From positions 747,852 to 811,851 of the forward strand of contig NZ_JAGSYD010000001.1 of the NCBI RefSeq assembly GCF_025685575.1: a DNA stretch of 64,000 bases, read 5' to 3'. The stretch comes from Granulicella cerasi (GTDB taxonomy: Bacteria > Acidobacteriota > Terriglobia > Terriglobales > Acidobacteriaceae). The notes below the pieces were generated by a model. The model searched no databases. It was not told the origin of the DNA and saw nothing but the letters and a program-made list of their open reading frames with translations. Of this stretch, positions 45,622 through 54,850 are shown in pieces. The translations under genes were made by a program, and so were the position numbers. How positions within the stretch are numbered: the first letter of the stretch is position 1; every line of letters starts with the position of its first letter.

Positions 45622-47157
45622 TTAGAACAAGCCGAGCTTCTTCGGGCTGTAGCTGATGAGCTGGTTCTTCGTCTGCTGGTAGTGGTCGAGCATCATCAGG
45701 TGGTTTTCGCGGCCGATGCCGCTCTGCTTATAGCCGCCGAACGCTGCGTGCGCGGGATACAGGTGGTAGCAGTTCGTCCACACGCGGCCTGCTTCAATCT
45801 CGCGACCGAAGCGATAGGCGCGGTTCACATCGCGCGTCCACACACCAGCGCCAAGGCCGTAGAGTGTGTCGTTCGCGATGGCGAGCGCTTCCGCATCGTC
45901 CTTGAAGGTCGTGACCGAAAGCACCGGTCCGAAGATCTCCTCCTGAAAGATGCGCATCTTGTTGTTGCCGCGGAACATCGTTGGCTGAATGTAGAAGCCG
46001 CCAGCGATGTCGTCACTTACCTGCGCGGCCTTGCCACCGGTCAGTAGCTCCGCGCCTTCCTTCACGCCGAGATCGAGATAACTCATGATCTTCTCGAACT
46101 GCTGCTTGGAGGCCTGCGCGCCGATCTGCGTCGACGGATCAAACGGGTTCGCCTGCTTGATCGCTTTCACGCGCGGCAGTACGCGTTCCATGAACTTGTC
46201 GTAGATGCTCTCGTGGATGAGCGCACGCGACGGACAGGTGCAGACTTCGCCTTGATTGAACGCGAAGAGCGCGAGGCCTTCGATTGCTTTATCGATGTAC
46301 TCTTCGTCCTGATCGAGAATGTCTTCGAAGAAGATGTTCGGGCTCTTGCCGCCGAGCTCGAGCGTCATCGGGATGATGTTCTCAGACGCATATTGCATGA
46401 TCATGCGACCGGTGACGGTGGAGCCGGTGAACGCGATCTTGTTGATGCGCGGGTTCGTCGCGAGCTCCTTGCCCACCTCGCGGCCAAAGCCGTTGACGAC
46501 GTTCAACACGCCCGCAGGTAGCAGGTCGCCGATCAGCTCCATCAGCACGAGAATCGACGCGGGCGTCTGCTCGGCAGGCTTCAGCACCACGCAGTTGCCC
46601 GCGGCGAGTGCGGGAGCGAGCTTCCACGCAGCCATCAGCAGAGGGAAGTTCCACGGAATGATCTGCCCGACGATGCCCAGCGGCTCATGGAAGTGATATG
46701 CGACGGTGTCGTGGTCGATCTCGCTGATGCCGCCCTGCTGCGCGCGAATCGCGCCGGCAAAGTAGCGGAAGTGATCGGCGCTCAGCGGGACGTCGGCGGC
46801 GGTCGTCTCGCGGATCGGCTTGCCGTTGTCCCAGGTCTCGGCGCGCGCGAGCAGGTCGTTGTTGTCCTCGATGCGCTGCGCGATCTTGAGCAGAATGTTC
46901 GAGCGCTCGGTGACCGAGGTGCGGCCCCATGCGGTCTTGGCCTTCTCAGCGGCATCGAGCGCTTTCTCGATATCAGCCGCGCCCGAGCGGGGGATCTCGC
47001 AGAGTACCTTGCCGGTGACGGGAGTGATGTTGTCGAAGTACTGTCCCTCGACAGGCTCGACCCACTGCCCGCCGATGAAGTTGCCGTAGCGCTTGCGGAA
47101 GGGAGTGTCCTGCTGGAGAGTGGTGGTCGCTTCGTGGACGGGAGAGGTCGTTGCCAT
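45622..47157 (-). CDS. NAD-dependent aldehyde dehydrogenase, AldB/ExaC-like
   Basis: A 511-residue enzyme oxidising aldehydes such as acetaldehyde to acids. [27 protein letters not shown] binds the cofactor. [15 protein letters not shown] and [16 protein letters not shown] include the general-base Glu. The catalytic Cys is in [13 protein letters not shown]. The C-terminus [26 protein letters not shown] is that of the acetaldehyde dehydrogenase group. The ATG at 47157 has AAGGAAA 8 bases upstream. A frame open to 47271 reads through the promoter region. It is divergent from an AcoR-like regulator that most likely controls it, and is followed by DUF779 and adhP genes. Confidence 0.94.
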   Translation of the reverse strand: MATTSPVHEATTTLQQDTPFRKRYGNFIGGQWVEPVEGQYFDNITPVTGKVLCEIPRSGAADIEKALDAAEKAKTAWGRTSVTERSNILLKIAQRIEDNNDLLARAETWDNGKPIRETTAADVPLSADHFRYFAGAIRAQQGGISEIDHDTVAYHFHEPLGIVGQIIPWNFPLLMAAWKLAPALAAGNCVVLKPAEQTPASILVLMELIGDLLPAGVLNVVNGFGREVGKELATNPRINKIAFTGSTVTGRMIMQYASENIIPMTLELGGKSPNIFFEDILDQDEEYIDKAIEGLALFAFNQGEVCTCPSRALIHESIYDKFMERVLPRVKAIKQANPFDPSTQIGAQASKQQFEKIMSYLDLGVKEGAELLTGGKAAQVSDDIAGGFYIQPTMFRGNNKMRIFQEEIFGPVLSVTTFKDDAEALAIANDTLYGLGAGVWTRDVNRAYRFGREIEAGRVWTNCYHLYPAHAAFGGYKQSGIGRENHLMMLDHYQQTKNQLISYSPKKLGLF

Positions 47158-47221
47158 TGCGTTTCCTTTCGTCCCGGCGGGGAGGCCGGTGGTCGATTCC
47201 GAGAGCATCCTGCTCCCGCGC

Positions 47222-47272
47222 GGCAACCGTTGCCAAGCACGAAGTGTTGCGGCCGTCGCACGATGCAACACT
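47222..47272. promoter_or_regulatory. Paired inverted repeats between aldehyde dehydrogenase and regulator genes
   Basis: The palindrome GGCAACCGTTGCC (47222-47234) is followed by AGTGTTGC (47243-47250), whose exact complement GCAACACT lies at 47265-47272 after a 14-base spacer. All half-sites share GTTGC. The region lies 65-115 bases upstream of the dehydrogenase ATG and about 100-150 bases upstream of the regulator. This fits operator sites for the adjacent Fis-type regulator. Confidence 0.55.
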
Positions 47273-47374
47273 CGACGGAAATCCCGTGCGACACCGCTCT
47301 ACAAAGGTTTTCTGCGCGTCGTAGAATGTGCGGCGGACATCCAATGAGATGTGAGCCTTACGCAGGAGAAGCCC

Positions 47375-48400
47375 GTGGACCGCAACACTGCACCAGCATC
47401 GCGACACATGTTGCCTGAGCTGATCCAGGCTTCCTGGCAACGCTGTCGCCACTACGGCATGTCGCCGCAGTGGCAGATTACGCAAGCTCCGCTGAGCGAC
47501 AGTGAGTTGCATCTGCAGCAGGAGCAGAACCGCCAGCTTCGTAAACTCGCACTGCGCGAGATGAATCTGCTCGAGCCGGGACTTTCCACCGCCGGCCGCA
47601 TTCTGCTGCTCGCCGACGCGCAGGGTGTCGTGCTGGACTCACAGGGCGACAGCACTTTTCTGGGCCGCGCGCGCAAGGTGTCGCTGATGCCCGGCGCCTC
47701 ATGGCGCGAACAGATCACCGGCACGAACGCGATCGGTACGGCCATCGTCGAGCGCCGCTTCGTACAGGTGATCGGCGAACAACATTTCTTCGACGAGAAC
47801 CGCTTCCTCGCCTGCAACGCGATGCCGATCTTTTCACCGACCGGTCAACTCGCGGGCGTGCTTGATATCTCCGGAAGCGCGTTCGTCAATGCGCCTTCTG
47901 CCTCCAAGCTCGTGCGCCACGCGGTGCAACACATCGAGCATGACTGGACCGCCGAAAGCGCTACTGATCTTGTGGTGCGGCTGCACCAGCATCCCTCGTG
48001 GCTCAGCACACCGGAAGAAGGTCTGCTCTGTTTCAACGACGGCGTGCTGAGCGCGGCGAGCAGTCGCGGCCTCGCATTCCTTGGCCTTGGGGCTGCGGTC
48101 ATCGGTCGCGTGCACTGGCGCGACATCTTTCAAGGCGCGCCGACGTATGGCCGCCAGGAGCTTCGCCTGCAGCAGGCTGCCGGACTCTATTACGCCGACG
48201 TCTCGCGCTCCAGCGTGCTCTCTGCGTCGATCGCCGCCTCTGAGGTTCCGCACGCTGGGCCGGAGAGCTTCGAAGACCTCAAGGATGAAGCGCTGCGCCG
48301 CGCTGTTGCTGCGGAGAATGGCAACGTCTCTGCCGCCGCGCGCAAGCTCGGCATCCATCGCAGCACCTTCTATCGCCGCTTAAAGCAGGAGCCGAACTAG
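47375..48400 (+). CDS. AcoR-like GAF/Fis transcriptional regulator without AAA+ domain
   Basis: A 341-residue protein. The N-terminus (ASRHMLPELIQASWQRCRHYGM) and the GAF region (about 60-190), including GASWREQITGTNAIGTAI, RRFVQVIGEQHFFDENRFLACNAMPIFSPTGQLAGVLDISG, match AcoR/AcoX-type activators of alcohol and acetoin genes. The C-terminal helix-turn-helix AVAAENGNVSAAARKLGIHRSTFYRRLK is Fis-type. The central sigma54-activating AAA+ ATPase (Walker A, GAFTGA) is absent. About 100 residues of unrecognised sequence take its place. It therefore probably acts on ordinary sigma70 promoters. The GTG at 47375 has AGGAG 6 bases upstream; an earlier GTG at 47351 lacks one. It is divergent from the aldehyde dehydrogenase gene. 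Confidence 0.85.
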   Translation: MDRNTAPASRHMLPELIQASWQRCRHYGMSPQWQITQAPLSDSELHLQQEQNRQLRKLALREMNLLEPGLSTAGRILLLADAQGVVLDSQGDSTFLGRARKVSLMPGASWREQITGTNAIGTAIVERRFVQVIGEQHFFDENRFLACNAMPIFSPTGQLAGVLDISGSAFVNAPSASKLVRHAVQHIEHDWTAESATDLVVRLHQHPSWLSTPEEGLLCFNDGVLSAASSRGLAFLGLGAAVIGRVHWRDIFQGAPTYGRQELRLQQAAGLYYADVSRSSVLSASIAASEVPHAGPESFEDLKDEALRRAVAAENGNVSAAARKLGIHRSTFYRRLKQEPN

Positions 48401-48520
48401 CGCGCGATACCAGAAACATAGGTGTGTGGCATTCCTGGTCGTGACCGCGCCTCATCGCTTCAAGATGATCGCTGCGCACCTATGGTTCCTGTAGACCTGC
48501 TATGGAGCGCAGAACGGTAG

Positions 48521-48656
48521 GGCAGGGCTTCAGCCCTGCCGTTTCTCATGCAAGCGATCTTCGCGGCTTTAGCCGCTGCCGTATGGTGCTTGCGCGTTCC
48601 CTCAGCGGCTAGAGCCGCCTCCTCTGACAGCATCAGTGACGCGGCGAAAGCCGTGT
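48521..48656. repeat. Cluster of REP-like palindromes with GGCTnnAGCC cores
   Basis: Four dyads lie within 136 bases: a 9-base arm pair around GGGCTTCAGCCC at 48521-48540, GCGGCTTTAGCCGC at 48563-48576, GCGGCTAGAGCCGC at 48605-48618, and an imperfect GCGGCGAAAGCCGT at 48641-48654. Common core, even spacing (about 35-42 bases) and an intergenic position between two operons resemble REP/BIME-type elements. Confidence 0.6.
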
Positions 48657-48712
48657 CCTGCCGTTCGTGCCTCTCCTGTGTTCGTCGAAGGTTGATTCAA
48701 GCCAGACAAAGA

Positions 48713-48736
48713 GGCCGCGAGCATTCACTCGCGGCC
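48713..48736 (-). terminator. Terminator of the RND efflux operon
   Basis: A perfect 9-base stem GGCCGCGAG/CTCGCGGCC with loop CATTCA lies 22 bases beyond the RND gene stop. On the minus strand it is followed by TCTTTGTCT. Confidence 0.75.
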
Positions 48737-48758
48737 CTTCTTGTCACAGCGACAGCTG

Positions 48759-51700
48759 CTATTCGGTGTCTGCCGAAACCGTCGCACGATGCGACTGACG
48801 ACGACGCTCTTCGCGCTTTTCGAAGAAACGCACAAACTCCGGAATCAGGAAGATTACGGTGAGTACCGTCGTCACCACACCACCCACCACCACGCGCGCG
48901 AGCGGCTGCTGCGCCTGCGCGCCGATGCCGTTCATCACCGCTGCAGGGAGCAAGCCGAGCCCCGCAGCGAAGCCTGCCATCAGCACTGGCAGCAGTTCGT
49001 GCTGCGCACCTTCGCGCAGCGCGTTCTCGCCCGGATGAGCGTGTTGATGATGTCGCAGTCCCGCGAGGAAGACCACCGACGTAAGCGTCGCCACACCGGT
49101 AAGTGAGGTGAAGCCGACGGCGGCAGAAATGCTGAACGCCGTGTGCGTAACGAGCAACGCGAAGATGCCGCCAACCGCACAGAAGGGCAACGCCAGCAGC
49201 ACGATCACCGCATCTGTCCAACGCTGGAACGCAAGGTACAGCAGCAGGAAGATCACGACGAGACTGATCGGAATCACCAGCCCAAGACGAGCCTGCTCCT
49301 TGCGCAGCGAGTCGAACTCGCCCGCCCAGGTGTAGTTGTAGCCGTTCGGCATCTTCACCTTGTCGGCTATCTGCTTCTGCAGATCCGTGATGGTGTCCGC
49401 GAGGTCGCGTCCACGCACACTGAACTTGATGGGGATGTAGCGTCGGCCGCCTTCGCGATAGATCGTGAAGCTGCCTTCATGCACGCCCACATCTGCCACC
49501 TGCGAAAGCGCGACATGTCCGCCGTCGGGCGTGGGCAGTTGGATTTGCGATACCGTCTCCGGCGTTCCGCGATACGCGTCAGGGTAGCGCACGGTGATGT
49601 CGAAGCGGCGATCGCCTTCGATCATCTGCGTGATCGGCGCACCACCTACAGCGGCTTGCACCGCTGCGTTGATGTCCGCCGGCGCCACACCATAGCGGGC
49701 CGCGTTGGCGCGGTTCACGCTGATGATGAGGTTCGGTTGTCCGCTCACCTTGAAGACGCCGGCATCGGTTACGCCCTGCACGGTGCCCATCACTCCGACC
49801 ATTTCATCGGAGAGTTTGGAGAGTTGCGCGAGATCGTCGCCGAAGAGCTTGATGGAGTTCTCACCCTTCACGCCGCTCATCGCTTCTTCCACGTTGTCCT
49901 GGATGTTCTGCGAGAAGCCGAAGACGGTGCCGGGATACTTCGCAAACGCCTTCTGCATCTGCTCGATCAGCTCGTCCTTGTCGCCGTGAACGTCGGCGGG
50001 CCATTGATCGGAGGGCTTCAGAGAAACGCCAAACTCTACATTGTTGAAGGTCGTCACATCGGTGCCGTCGTCTGGTCGACCGATCTGCGAAACGACCTGC
50101 GTGACCTCGGGGAACTTGCGGATCTCCTCGCGAATCTCGTCCGCGAACATCGCCCCCTTATCGAAGGAAATGTCCTGCGGCAGCGTGGCGCGAATCCAGA
50201 GATTGCCTTCTTCGAGCGGTGGCATAAACTCACCACCCACGGCGAAGACGAACACCAGCACACCCGCGAGCATGGCGCCGCCTGCCAGCGTCCACACCAT
50301 CTTCGGATGGGCCAGCGAACGATTCAACCAGCGCTCGTAATGACGCGAGAAGAAGCGATTGACGGCGGTGCCCGAAGCCTTCTTCGCCTCCTGCTGCGCG
50401 TTCACCTTCGGTGCGAAGATGGCCGCGAGCACCGGTGCAAAGATGATCGCGAACATCAGCGCGCCGAAGAGTGCAAAGCCGTACGTGACCGACATCGGCG
50501 AGAAGATCTTGCCCGGAACGCCTTCCATCGTGAACAGCGGAATGAACGCCACGAGAATGATCAGCGTGGAGAACAACACAGGTCGCGCCGCTACGGCCAC
50601 GCCATGCTGCACCGCCTCTTCCGGGCCCTCGCCCGGCTTGCGTTGCTGCATGTAACGGAAGATGTTTTCGAGCACGATGATCGACGAATCGACGAGAATG
50701 CCGAAGTCGATCGCGCCGATCGAGATGAGGTTGGCCGGATGACCGGTCAACACCATCATGGAGAACGCGAACAACACGGCAAAGGGGATGGTGAGCGCAG
50801 TGATGATCGTCGTGCGCAGATCTCCGAGCATGATGAGCAGAATCAGCGTCACGAGCACGAGGCCCGTGATGATGACGTGCTTCACCGTGTGCGTCGTCTG
50901 GTCGATCAGCTTGGTGCGGTCGTAGATCGTGTTGATGTGCATGCCCGGAGGCAGCATCGAGCCATTGTTCAGGTCATCGATTTTCTTCTTCAGCCCGTCG
51001 AGCGCAGGCATACTCTCGCCGCCCTTTTGCAGCAGCACGATGCCTTCGACGATGTCGCTCTGTCCGTTGCGCCCGATCTTGCCGAGACGCGGCTGATAAC
51101 CTTCTTTCACTTCGGCGACGTCACGCACGAGTACCGGGGTACCGTTTTTGGAGGCAACGACGATGTTGCGCATGTCGTCGAGGCTCTTGATGAGGCCGAG
51201 CGAGCGAACGTTGATGTTCTGTTCGCCGAGCGTCATGTAGTTGCCGCCCGCGTTGGCGTTGCTGTTCTGCACCGCCGTGATCAGTTGCGGCAGGGTGACG
51301 CCGTACGCCAGCAGCTTGTTCGGATCAGGCTCGATCTGATACTGCTTCGTCGTTCCGCCGAAGGTGGTGATGTCGATGATGCCCGGCACCTGCTTCAACT
51401 CGCGGCGAACGAGCCAGTCCTGCGTAGACTTCAGGTCGTTCAGCGAATACGGTCCGGTGAGTTGATAGCGATAAATTTCGCCGATGGGCGACCATGGCGA
51501 AAGCTGCGGTTGCAGACCGCCAGGAAGTTGCAGCGTTTGCAGGCGTGCGAGGACCTCCTGGCGATCGTGGAACAGATCGCTGGAGAACTTGAAGTACAGC
51601 TTCACATCACTGAGGCCGAAGATCGAGATCGAGCGCACCTGCTCAAGCTCAGGCGTGCCGTTCAGTGTGAGTTCGATGGGCGCGGTGACCTGCTGCTCCA

Positions 51701-51878
51701 TCTCTTCCGCGCTCCACGCAGGGTTCTGCGTGATGATTTCGACGAGCGGTGGCGAGGGATCGGGGTACGCTTCGATATCGAGTTTCAACGCGCCAAAGAT
51801 GCCCGCGAAGAATGCTGCGATCAGCAGGATGAAGACAACGGTGCGATAGCGCAAGAGCGCCTGGATAAAGCCCTTCAT
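48759..51878 (-). CDS. Heavy-metal-type RND efflux permease (CzcA/CusA family)
   Basis: A 1039-residue inner-membrane proton antiporter. The N-terminal helix (YRTVVFILLIAAFFAGIFGAL) and DIEAYPDPSPPLVEIITQNP are typical of the HME subfamily. The fourth transmembrane segment reads AIDFGILVDSSIIVLEN, with the two Asp and one Glu of the CzcA-type proton relay. Two porter domains flank two blocks of helices. It pumps metal ions or other cations with the adaptor and TolC-like genes upstream. Near the C-terminus the loop LRHHQHAHPGENALREGAQH is rich in His, which is unusual for this position and may bind metal. It ends the operon before a hairpin terminator. The substrate is not settled; Zn, Co, Ni, Cu and Ag are all used in the family. 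Confidence 0.92.
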   Translation of the reverse strand: MKGFIQALLRYRTVVFILLIAAFFAGIFGALKLDIEAYPDPSPPLVEIITQNPAWSAEEMEQQVTAPIELTLNGTPELEQVRSISIFGLSDVKLYFKFSSDLFHDRQEVLARLQTLQLPGGLQPQLSPWSPIGEIYRYQLTGPYSLNDLKSTQDWLVRRELKQVPGIIDITTFGGTTKQYQIEPDPNKLLAYGVTLPQLITAVQNSNANAGGNYMTLGEQNINVRSLGLIKSLDDMRNIVVASKNGTPVLVRDVAEVKEGYQPRLGKIGRNGQSDIVEGIVLLQKGGESMPALDGLKKKIDDLNNGSMLPPGMHINTIYDRTKLIDQTTHTVKHVIITGLVLVTLILLIMLGDLRTTIITALTIPFAVLFAFSMMVLTGHPANLISIGAIDFGILVDSSIIVLENIFRYMQQRKPGEGPEEAVQHGVAVAARPVLFSTLIILVAFIPLFTMEGVPGKIFSPMSVTYGFALFGALMFAIIFAPVLAAIFAPKVNAQQEAKKASGTAVNRFFSRHYERWLNRSLAHPKMVWTLAGGAMLAGVLVFVFAVGGEFMPPLEEGNLWIRATLPQDISFDKGAMFADEIREEIRKFPEVTQVVSQIGRPDDGTDVTTFNNVEFGVSLKPSDQWPADVHGDKDELIEQMQKAFAKYPGTVFGFSQNIQDNVEEAMSGVKGENSIKLFGDDLAQLSKLSDEMVGVMGTVQGVTDAGVFKVSGQPNLIISVNRANAARYGVAPADINAAVQAAVGGAPITQMIEGDRRFDITVRYPDAYRGTPETVSQIQLPTPDGGHVALSQVADVGVHEGSFTIYREGGRRYIPIKFSVRGRDLADTITDLQKQIADKVKMPNGYNYTWAGEFDSLRKEQARLGLVIPISLVVIFLLLYLAFQRWTDAVIVLLALPFCAVGGIFALLVTHTAFSISAAVGFTSLTGVATLTSVVFLAGLRHHQHAHPGENALREGAQHELLPVLMAGFAAGLGLLPAAVMNGIGAQAQQPLARVVVGGVVTTVLTVIFLIPEFVRFFEKREERRRQSHRATVSADTE

Positions 51879-51880
51879 CG

Positions 51881-52972
51881 TTAGTCTCCTACCGGCTGGC
51901 GCAGGAACGCCGCGCCCTGCATCACGACGCGATCGCCGTCATTGAGTCCGCTGGTGATCTCGATGCGGTCACCTGCCTGCGCGCCCGTCGTCACCTTCTT
52001 TGTCGTGTACTTGCCGTCGCCTGCGGGTACGTAGACGATGGTTGATTCGCCGTCATGCAGTACCGCTCCAGCGGGCAGCAGGATGCGCGGTTGTGCAGGC
52101 TGCGAGAGCAGCAGCGTCGCAAACATCTGCGGCTTCAGACGATGACCGGGGTTCGGCATCACCACGCGCACCTTCACGGCATGCGTCGAAGGATCGAACG
52201 AATCGCCAATGTTGGCAACGGTTCCGCTGAACTTCTCGCCGGGGTATGCGGTGAAGCTCACCGTTACCTGCGCGTGAGGATGCACGGCGTGCAGGTCCTG
52301 CTCGTAGACATCGCCGGTCACCCAGACGGTATCGAGATTCGCTACCGTTGCGATGCCGGTCGTGGTCTCGAGCGAGCGCTGCATCTCGCCGGTTGCGGTG
52401 CCAATGTCGAGCACCGTACCCGTGATCGGCGCGGTTACGGTGGTGATATCGCTGGTGCTGTTCTCGCTGAAGCCGAGCTCGTGCACATGCTGACGTGTGC
52501 GCTCGAGCTCCGAGTGCGCGGCGCTGTCAGTGGCTTGCAGTTCCTGCAGATCAGCCTGTGACATGACCTCGTGCGAGGCGAGCAGCTTGCCGCGGTCGAG
52601 CGCGTGATCAGCGCGGATCGTCTCGATCTTGGCTTTCTCGAAATCCGCACGGGCCTGAGCGACATCGCTGCTCTGCAGCGTGGCGACCGCTTGTCCCTTA
52701 CGCACTTCCTGGCCCGGTACGAGCGTCATGTTGAGCAGGCGGCCGCTGAGCGGCGCGTAGATGTGCACGAGCTTGTCGGGGTCGGCTTCGACGCGGCCGG
52801 GCAGGCGCAGCGTGGCGTCGATGGTCTCGCTGTGCACCGTGCCCACTTGAATGTTTGCTGTGGGCTGCGTCGGCGCAGCGGTCTCGGTGGTGTGCTTCTT
52901 GCATCCGCCGACGAAGACGAGCGCGGCGACGCTGGCAGCAAGAGGAGTGAAGTAGAAACGACGTGCAGTCAT
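51881..52972 (-). CDS. RND efflux periplasmic adaptor lipoprotein
   Basis: A 363-residue membrane-fusion protein. A signal sequence with lipobox (AALVFVGGCKKH) anchors it to the inner membrane. The barrel-sandwich halves are near DKLVHIYAPLSGRLLNMTLVPGQEVRKGQ and ITTVTAPITGTVLDIGTATGEM. A helical hairpin (about 105-170) lies between them, and beta-barrel and proximal domains follow. It links the RND pump to the outer-membrane channel. Its ATG overlaps the preceding TolC-family stop by one base (TAATG), and the RND gene starts 3 bases after its stop. This is tight operon organisation. Confidence 0.92.
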   Translation of the reverse strand: MTARRFYFTPLAASVAALVFVGGCKKHTTETAAPTQPTANIQVGTVHSETIDATLRLPGRVEADPDKLVHIYAPLSGRLLNMTLVPGQEVRKGQAVATLQSSDVAQARADFEKAKIETIRADHALDRGKLLASHEVMSQADLQELQATDSAAHSELERTRQHVHELGFSENSTSDITTVTAPITGTVLDIGTATGEMQRSLETTTGIATVANLDTVWVTGDVYEQDLHAVHPHAQVTVSFTAYPGEKFSGTVANIGDSFDPSTHAVKVRVVMPNPGHRLKPQMFATLLLSQPAQPRILLPAGAVLHDGESTIVYVPAGDGKYTTKKVTTGAQAGDRIEITSGLNDGDRVVMQGAAFLRQPVGD

Positions 52973-54276
52973 TAGGGATTGATCTCCATGTGGGCTGCGG
53001 TCGTCAGTTGTTCGACCGCCAGCAAAAGCTGCAAATTAGCGTTGAGCGAAGCGAGGTTCACCTGGCGATAGTCCGAGAGCGCGCTCAGATAATCGAGCAG
53101 CGTCGTATTGCCGTGGCGATAGCTGAACTCCATGTTGTCGCGCACATGCGCGGCTTCGGCGAGGTATTTTGCGCGATAGCGGCCGTCCTGCGACGTTGCC
53201 GTCTGGTAAGCCGCCCACGCCGTGTCGACGTCAGAGATCACCTGATTCCGCGCAGCGACAAGCGCCAGTCGGCTTGACTCAAGCTCATGCTGTGCGCGAG
53301 CTTTCTCGCCCTGGTTGCGGTCAAAGAAACGCAGCGGAATCTGGATGTTCGCACCCATCGTATTTGCGTGTCCGCTGCGCTCATACTCGGCCTCAAGCGT
53401 TGGGTCGGCCTTGCCGTTGGCCACGGCGAGCTTCACCGATGCCGCGTTCGCGTCCACCTGCGCCTGCGCAGCCTGCAGGTCCGGGCGGTTCTTCAGCGCC
53501 GCGGTGTGCAACTCTTCGAGCGTATAGGCGAGCGGCGAAGGCTCGAGCGATCCGGTCACCGCGAAGTCATCACTCGGCGTGTTCACGCCAAGCATCGACT
53601 GCAGCGCAATGCTCGACTGGCGTAGTGCGAGATTGGCGTTGTCGAAGTCGTTCTCAAAGCCGACAAGCTGCAACTCCACGCGATCGAAATCCGTGCGGTC
53701 CATATCGCCAGCATCGAGCCGCACCTTCATCAGGTCGACCGTATGGCGATAGCCTTCGAGGTTCTCACGCGAGATCTCGAGCGCAGCTTCGGCGAAGAGC
53801 ATCTTCGCAAACGCCTGCCGCACCGCGAGGTCCATCTGGCGCTGCGTGTCGGCGAGTTGATCGCTGGTCAGCGTCGTGGTGGCCTTCGCTCCATCGAGCC
53901 GCAACTGGCGCTTGCCGCCGCGTTCGAAAAGCCGCTGCACGCCGACGTTGTAGAACGGCGGACCGTTCGGATCATCCGGCGCGAGCGTGAACATCTGTCC
54001 ACCGCCGGTGAGTACGGGGTTCTGCCGCAGGCCTGCGGTGACCTCGCCAGCGCGCACGGCGTTCAGGTGCTCCGCGCCGGAAAGCAGCGTCGGGTTTGCG
54101 CGATGGGACTGGTCGAGCACCTGCTGCAGTGTGAGCGGTGTGGCGCTGCCGCGGTGCACCGCCGCGATGATGGTTGCAGGCAAAGCCGCGTTCTGCTGGG
54201 GAGCAGGCGCGGGTGCCTGTGCCCACGCGAAAAGCGTGAAAGCAAAGGATGGCGTGAGCAAGAGAGCTCTGCGCAC
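52972..54276 (-). CDS. TolC-family outer-membrane efflux protein (CzcC-like)
   Basis: A 434-residue protein with a signal peptide (MRRALLLTPSFAFTLFAWAQ). TPLTLQQVLDQSHRANPTLLSGAEHL starts the first outer-membrane-efflux repeat, and YTLEELHTAALKNRPDLQAAQAQVDANAASVKLA starts the second; these are the two halves of the TolC barrel and alpha-helical tunnel. It forms the exit duct of the metal-type RND pump. I chose the GTG at 54276 because GGAGG lies 8 bases upstream. A GTG at 54285 would overlap that site. It is the first of three tightly linked efflux genes. Confidence 0.92.
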   Translation of the reverse strand: MRRALLLTPSFAFTLFAWAQAPAPAPQQNAALPATIIAAVHRGSATPLTLQQVLDQSHRANPTLLSGAEHLNAVRAGEVTAGLRQNPVLTGGGQMFTLAPDDPNGPPFYNVGVQRLFERGGKRQLRLDGAKATTTLTSDQLADTQRQMDLAVRQAFAKMLFAEAALEISRENLEGYRHTVDLMKVRLDAGDMDRTDFDRVELQLVGFENDFDNANLALRQSSIALQSMLGVNTPSDDFAVTGSLEPSPLAYTLEELHTAALKNRPDLQAAQAQVDANAASVKLAVANGKADPTLEAEYERSGHANTMGANIQIPLRFFDRNQGEKARAQHELESSRLALVAARNQVISDVDTAWAAYQTATSQDGRYRAKYLAEAAHVRDNMEFSYRHGNTTLLDYLSALSDYRQVNLASLNANLQLLLAVEQLTTAAHMEINP

Positions 54277-54369
54277 GAAGCACACCTCCAGAGGGAGCGA
54301 AGCGGATGCACTGCTGCAAACGCGTCGTCCTTGAGCTACAAAAAGATTCAGGAAAGAGGAACGGAGAAC

Positions 54370-54774
54370 TTAGCTGGCAAACGCCGGGGGAGCTCTGAGG
54401 CTCCGCGTGCGTAGCGTGCGGCCGCGATAAGTCTGCGCGTGCTCGGATGCCTTGGGCAGCGGCTCGCGCTGCATCGGCGGAAACTGCAGGAACGCGAGCG
54501 TCGCCAGCGCGGTCGGGATCAGGTCAAGCCCCGTCGACGCGCCTGCGTGAGCAAGGTTGTAGGTCTGTGCAGCCGCGGGCAACGTCGCCTGCTTGGCCAT
54601 CAGCAGGTCATCGCTGACGGAGATGACGGGCAAAAGCAGCAGGCACGCCATCGCGACCTGCGTCATCGCGGCACGACGGCCTACGCGCAGGGCATTGCGC
54701 TGCGCTGCACGCCATACGAAGGCGAGCAAGGCCATCGATACGGCGGTCCAAACGAGATTGGAGGCGAACTCCAC
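54370..54774 (-). CDS. Small membrane protein upstream of RND efflux genes, unknown
   Basis: A 134-residue product. The first helix is NLVWTAVSMALLAFVWRAAQ. A second, TQVAMACLLLLPVISVSDDLLMA, follows a basic loop, and a third hydrophobic stretch lies around LDLIPTALATLAFLQF. The C-terminus is basic. I do not recognise a family. It lies 93 bases upstream of the TolC-like gene on the same strand and may be the first gene of the metal efflux operon. The start codon is a GTG. Confidence 0.6.
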   Translation of the reverse strand: MEFASNLVWTAVSMALLAFVWRAAQRNALRVGRRAAMTQVAMACLLLLPVISVSDDLLMAKQATLPAAAQTYNLAHAGASTGLDLIPTALATLAFLQFPPMQREPLPKASEHAQTYRGRTLRTRSLRAPPAFAS

Positions 54775-54850
54775 GCTTTCATTCTAGCGGGGCGGCTGGC
54801 TGGCTTCCGTAAAAAGATGGCCCTCGCCTGGTGCGCGTCGTGTGACGACG

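Larger units (their letters stand above)
48401..48758. other. 358-base intergenic region with palindrome cluster and terminator
   Basis: No gene is supported. From 48521 to 48656 it holds a series of short palindromes related to GGCTnnAGCC. From 48713 to 48736 it holds the terminator of the RND efflux operon. The first 120 bases contain nothing I can name. Confidence 0.6.

Noticed and set aside
43816..46047. A 743-codon plus-strand frame across adhP, DUF779 and aldehyde dehydrogenase
   Set aside because: It spans three well-defined genes on the other strand and their gaps; shadow of GC-rich codon use.
47221..47236. TTGGCAACGGTTGCCG on the minus strand as a sigma54 -24/-12 promoter
   Set aside because: The GG-to-GC distance is two bases too short for the sigma54 consensus. 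The sequence is better explained as a palindromic operator.
49143..51884. A 913-codon plus-strand frame opposite the RND permease gene
   Set aside because: Antisense to a full-length RND gene with conserved motifs; low-complexity charged product, no ribosome site, no family.
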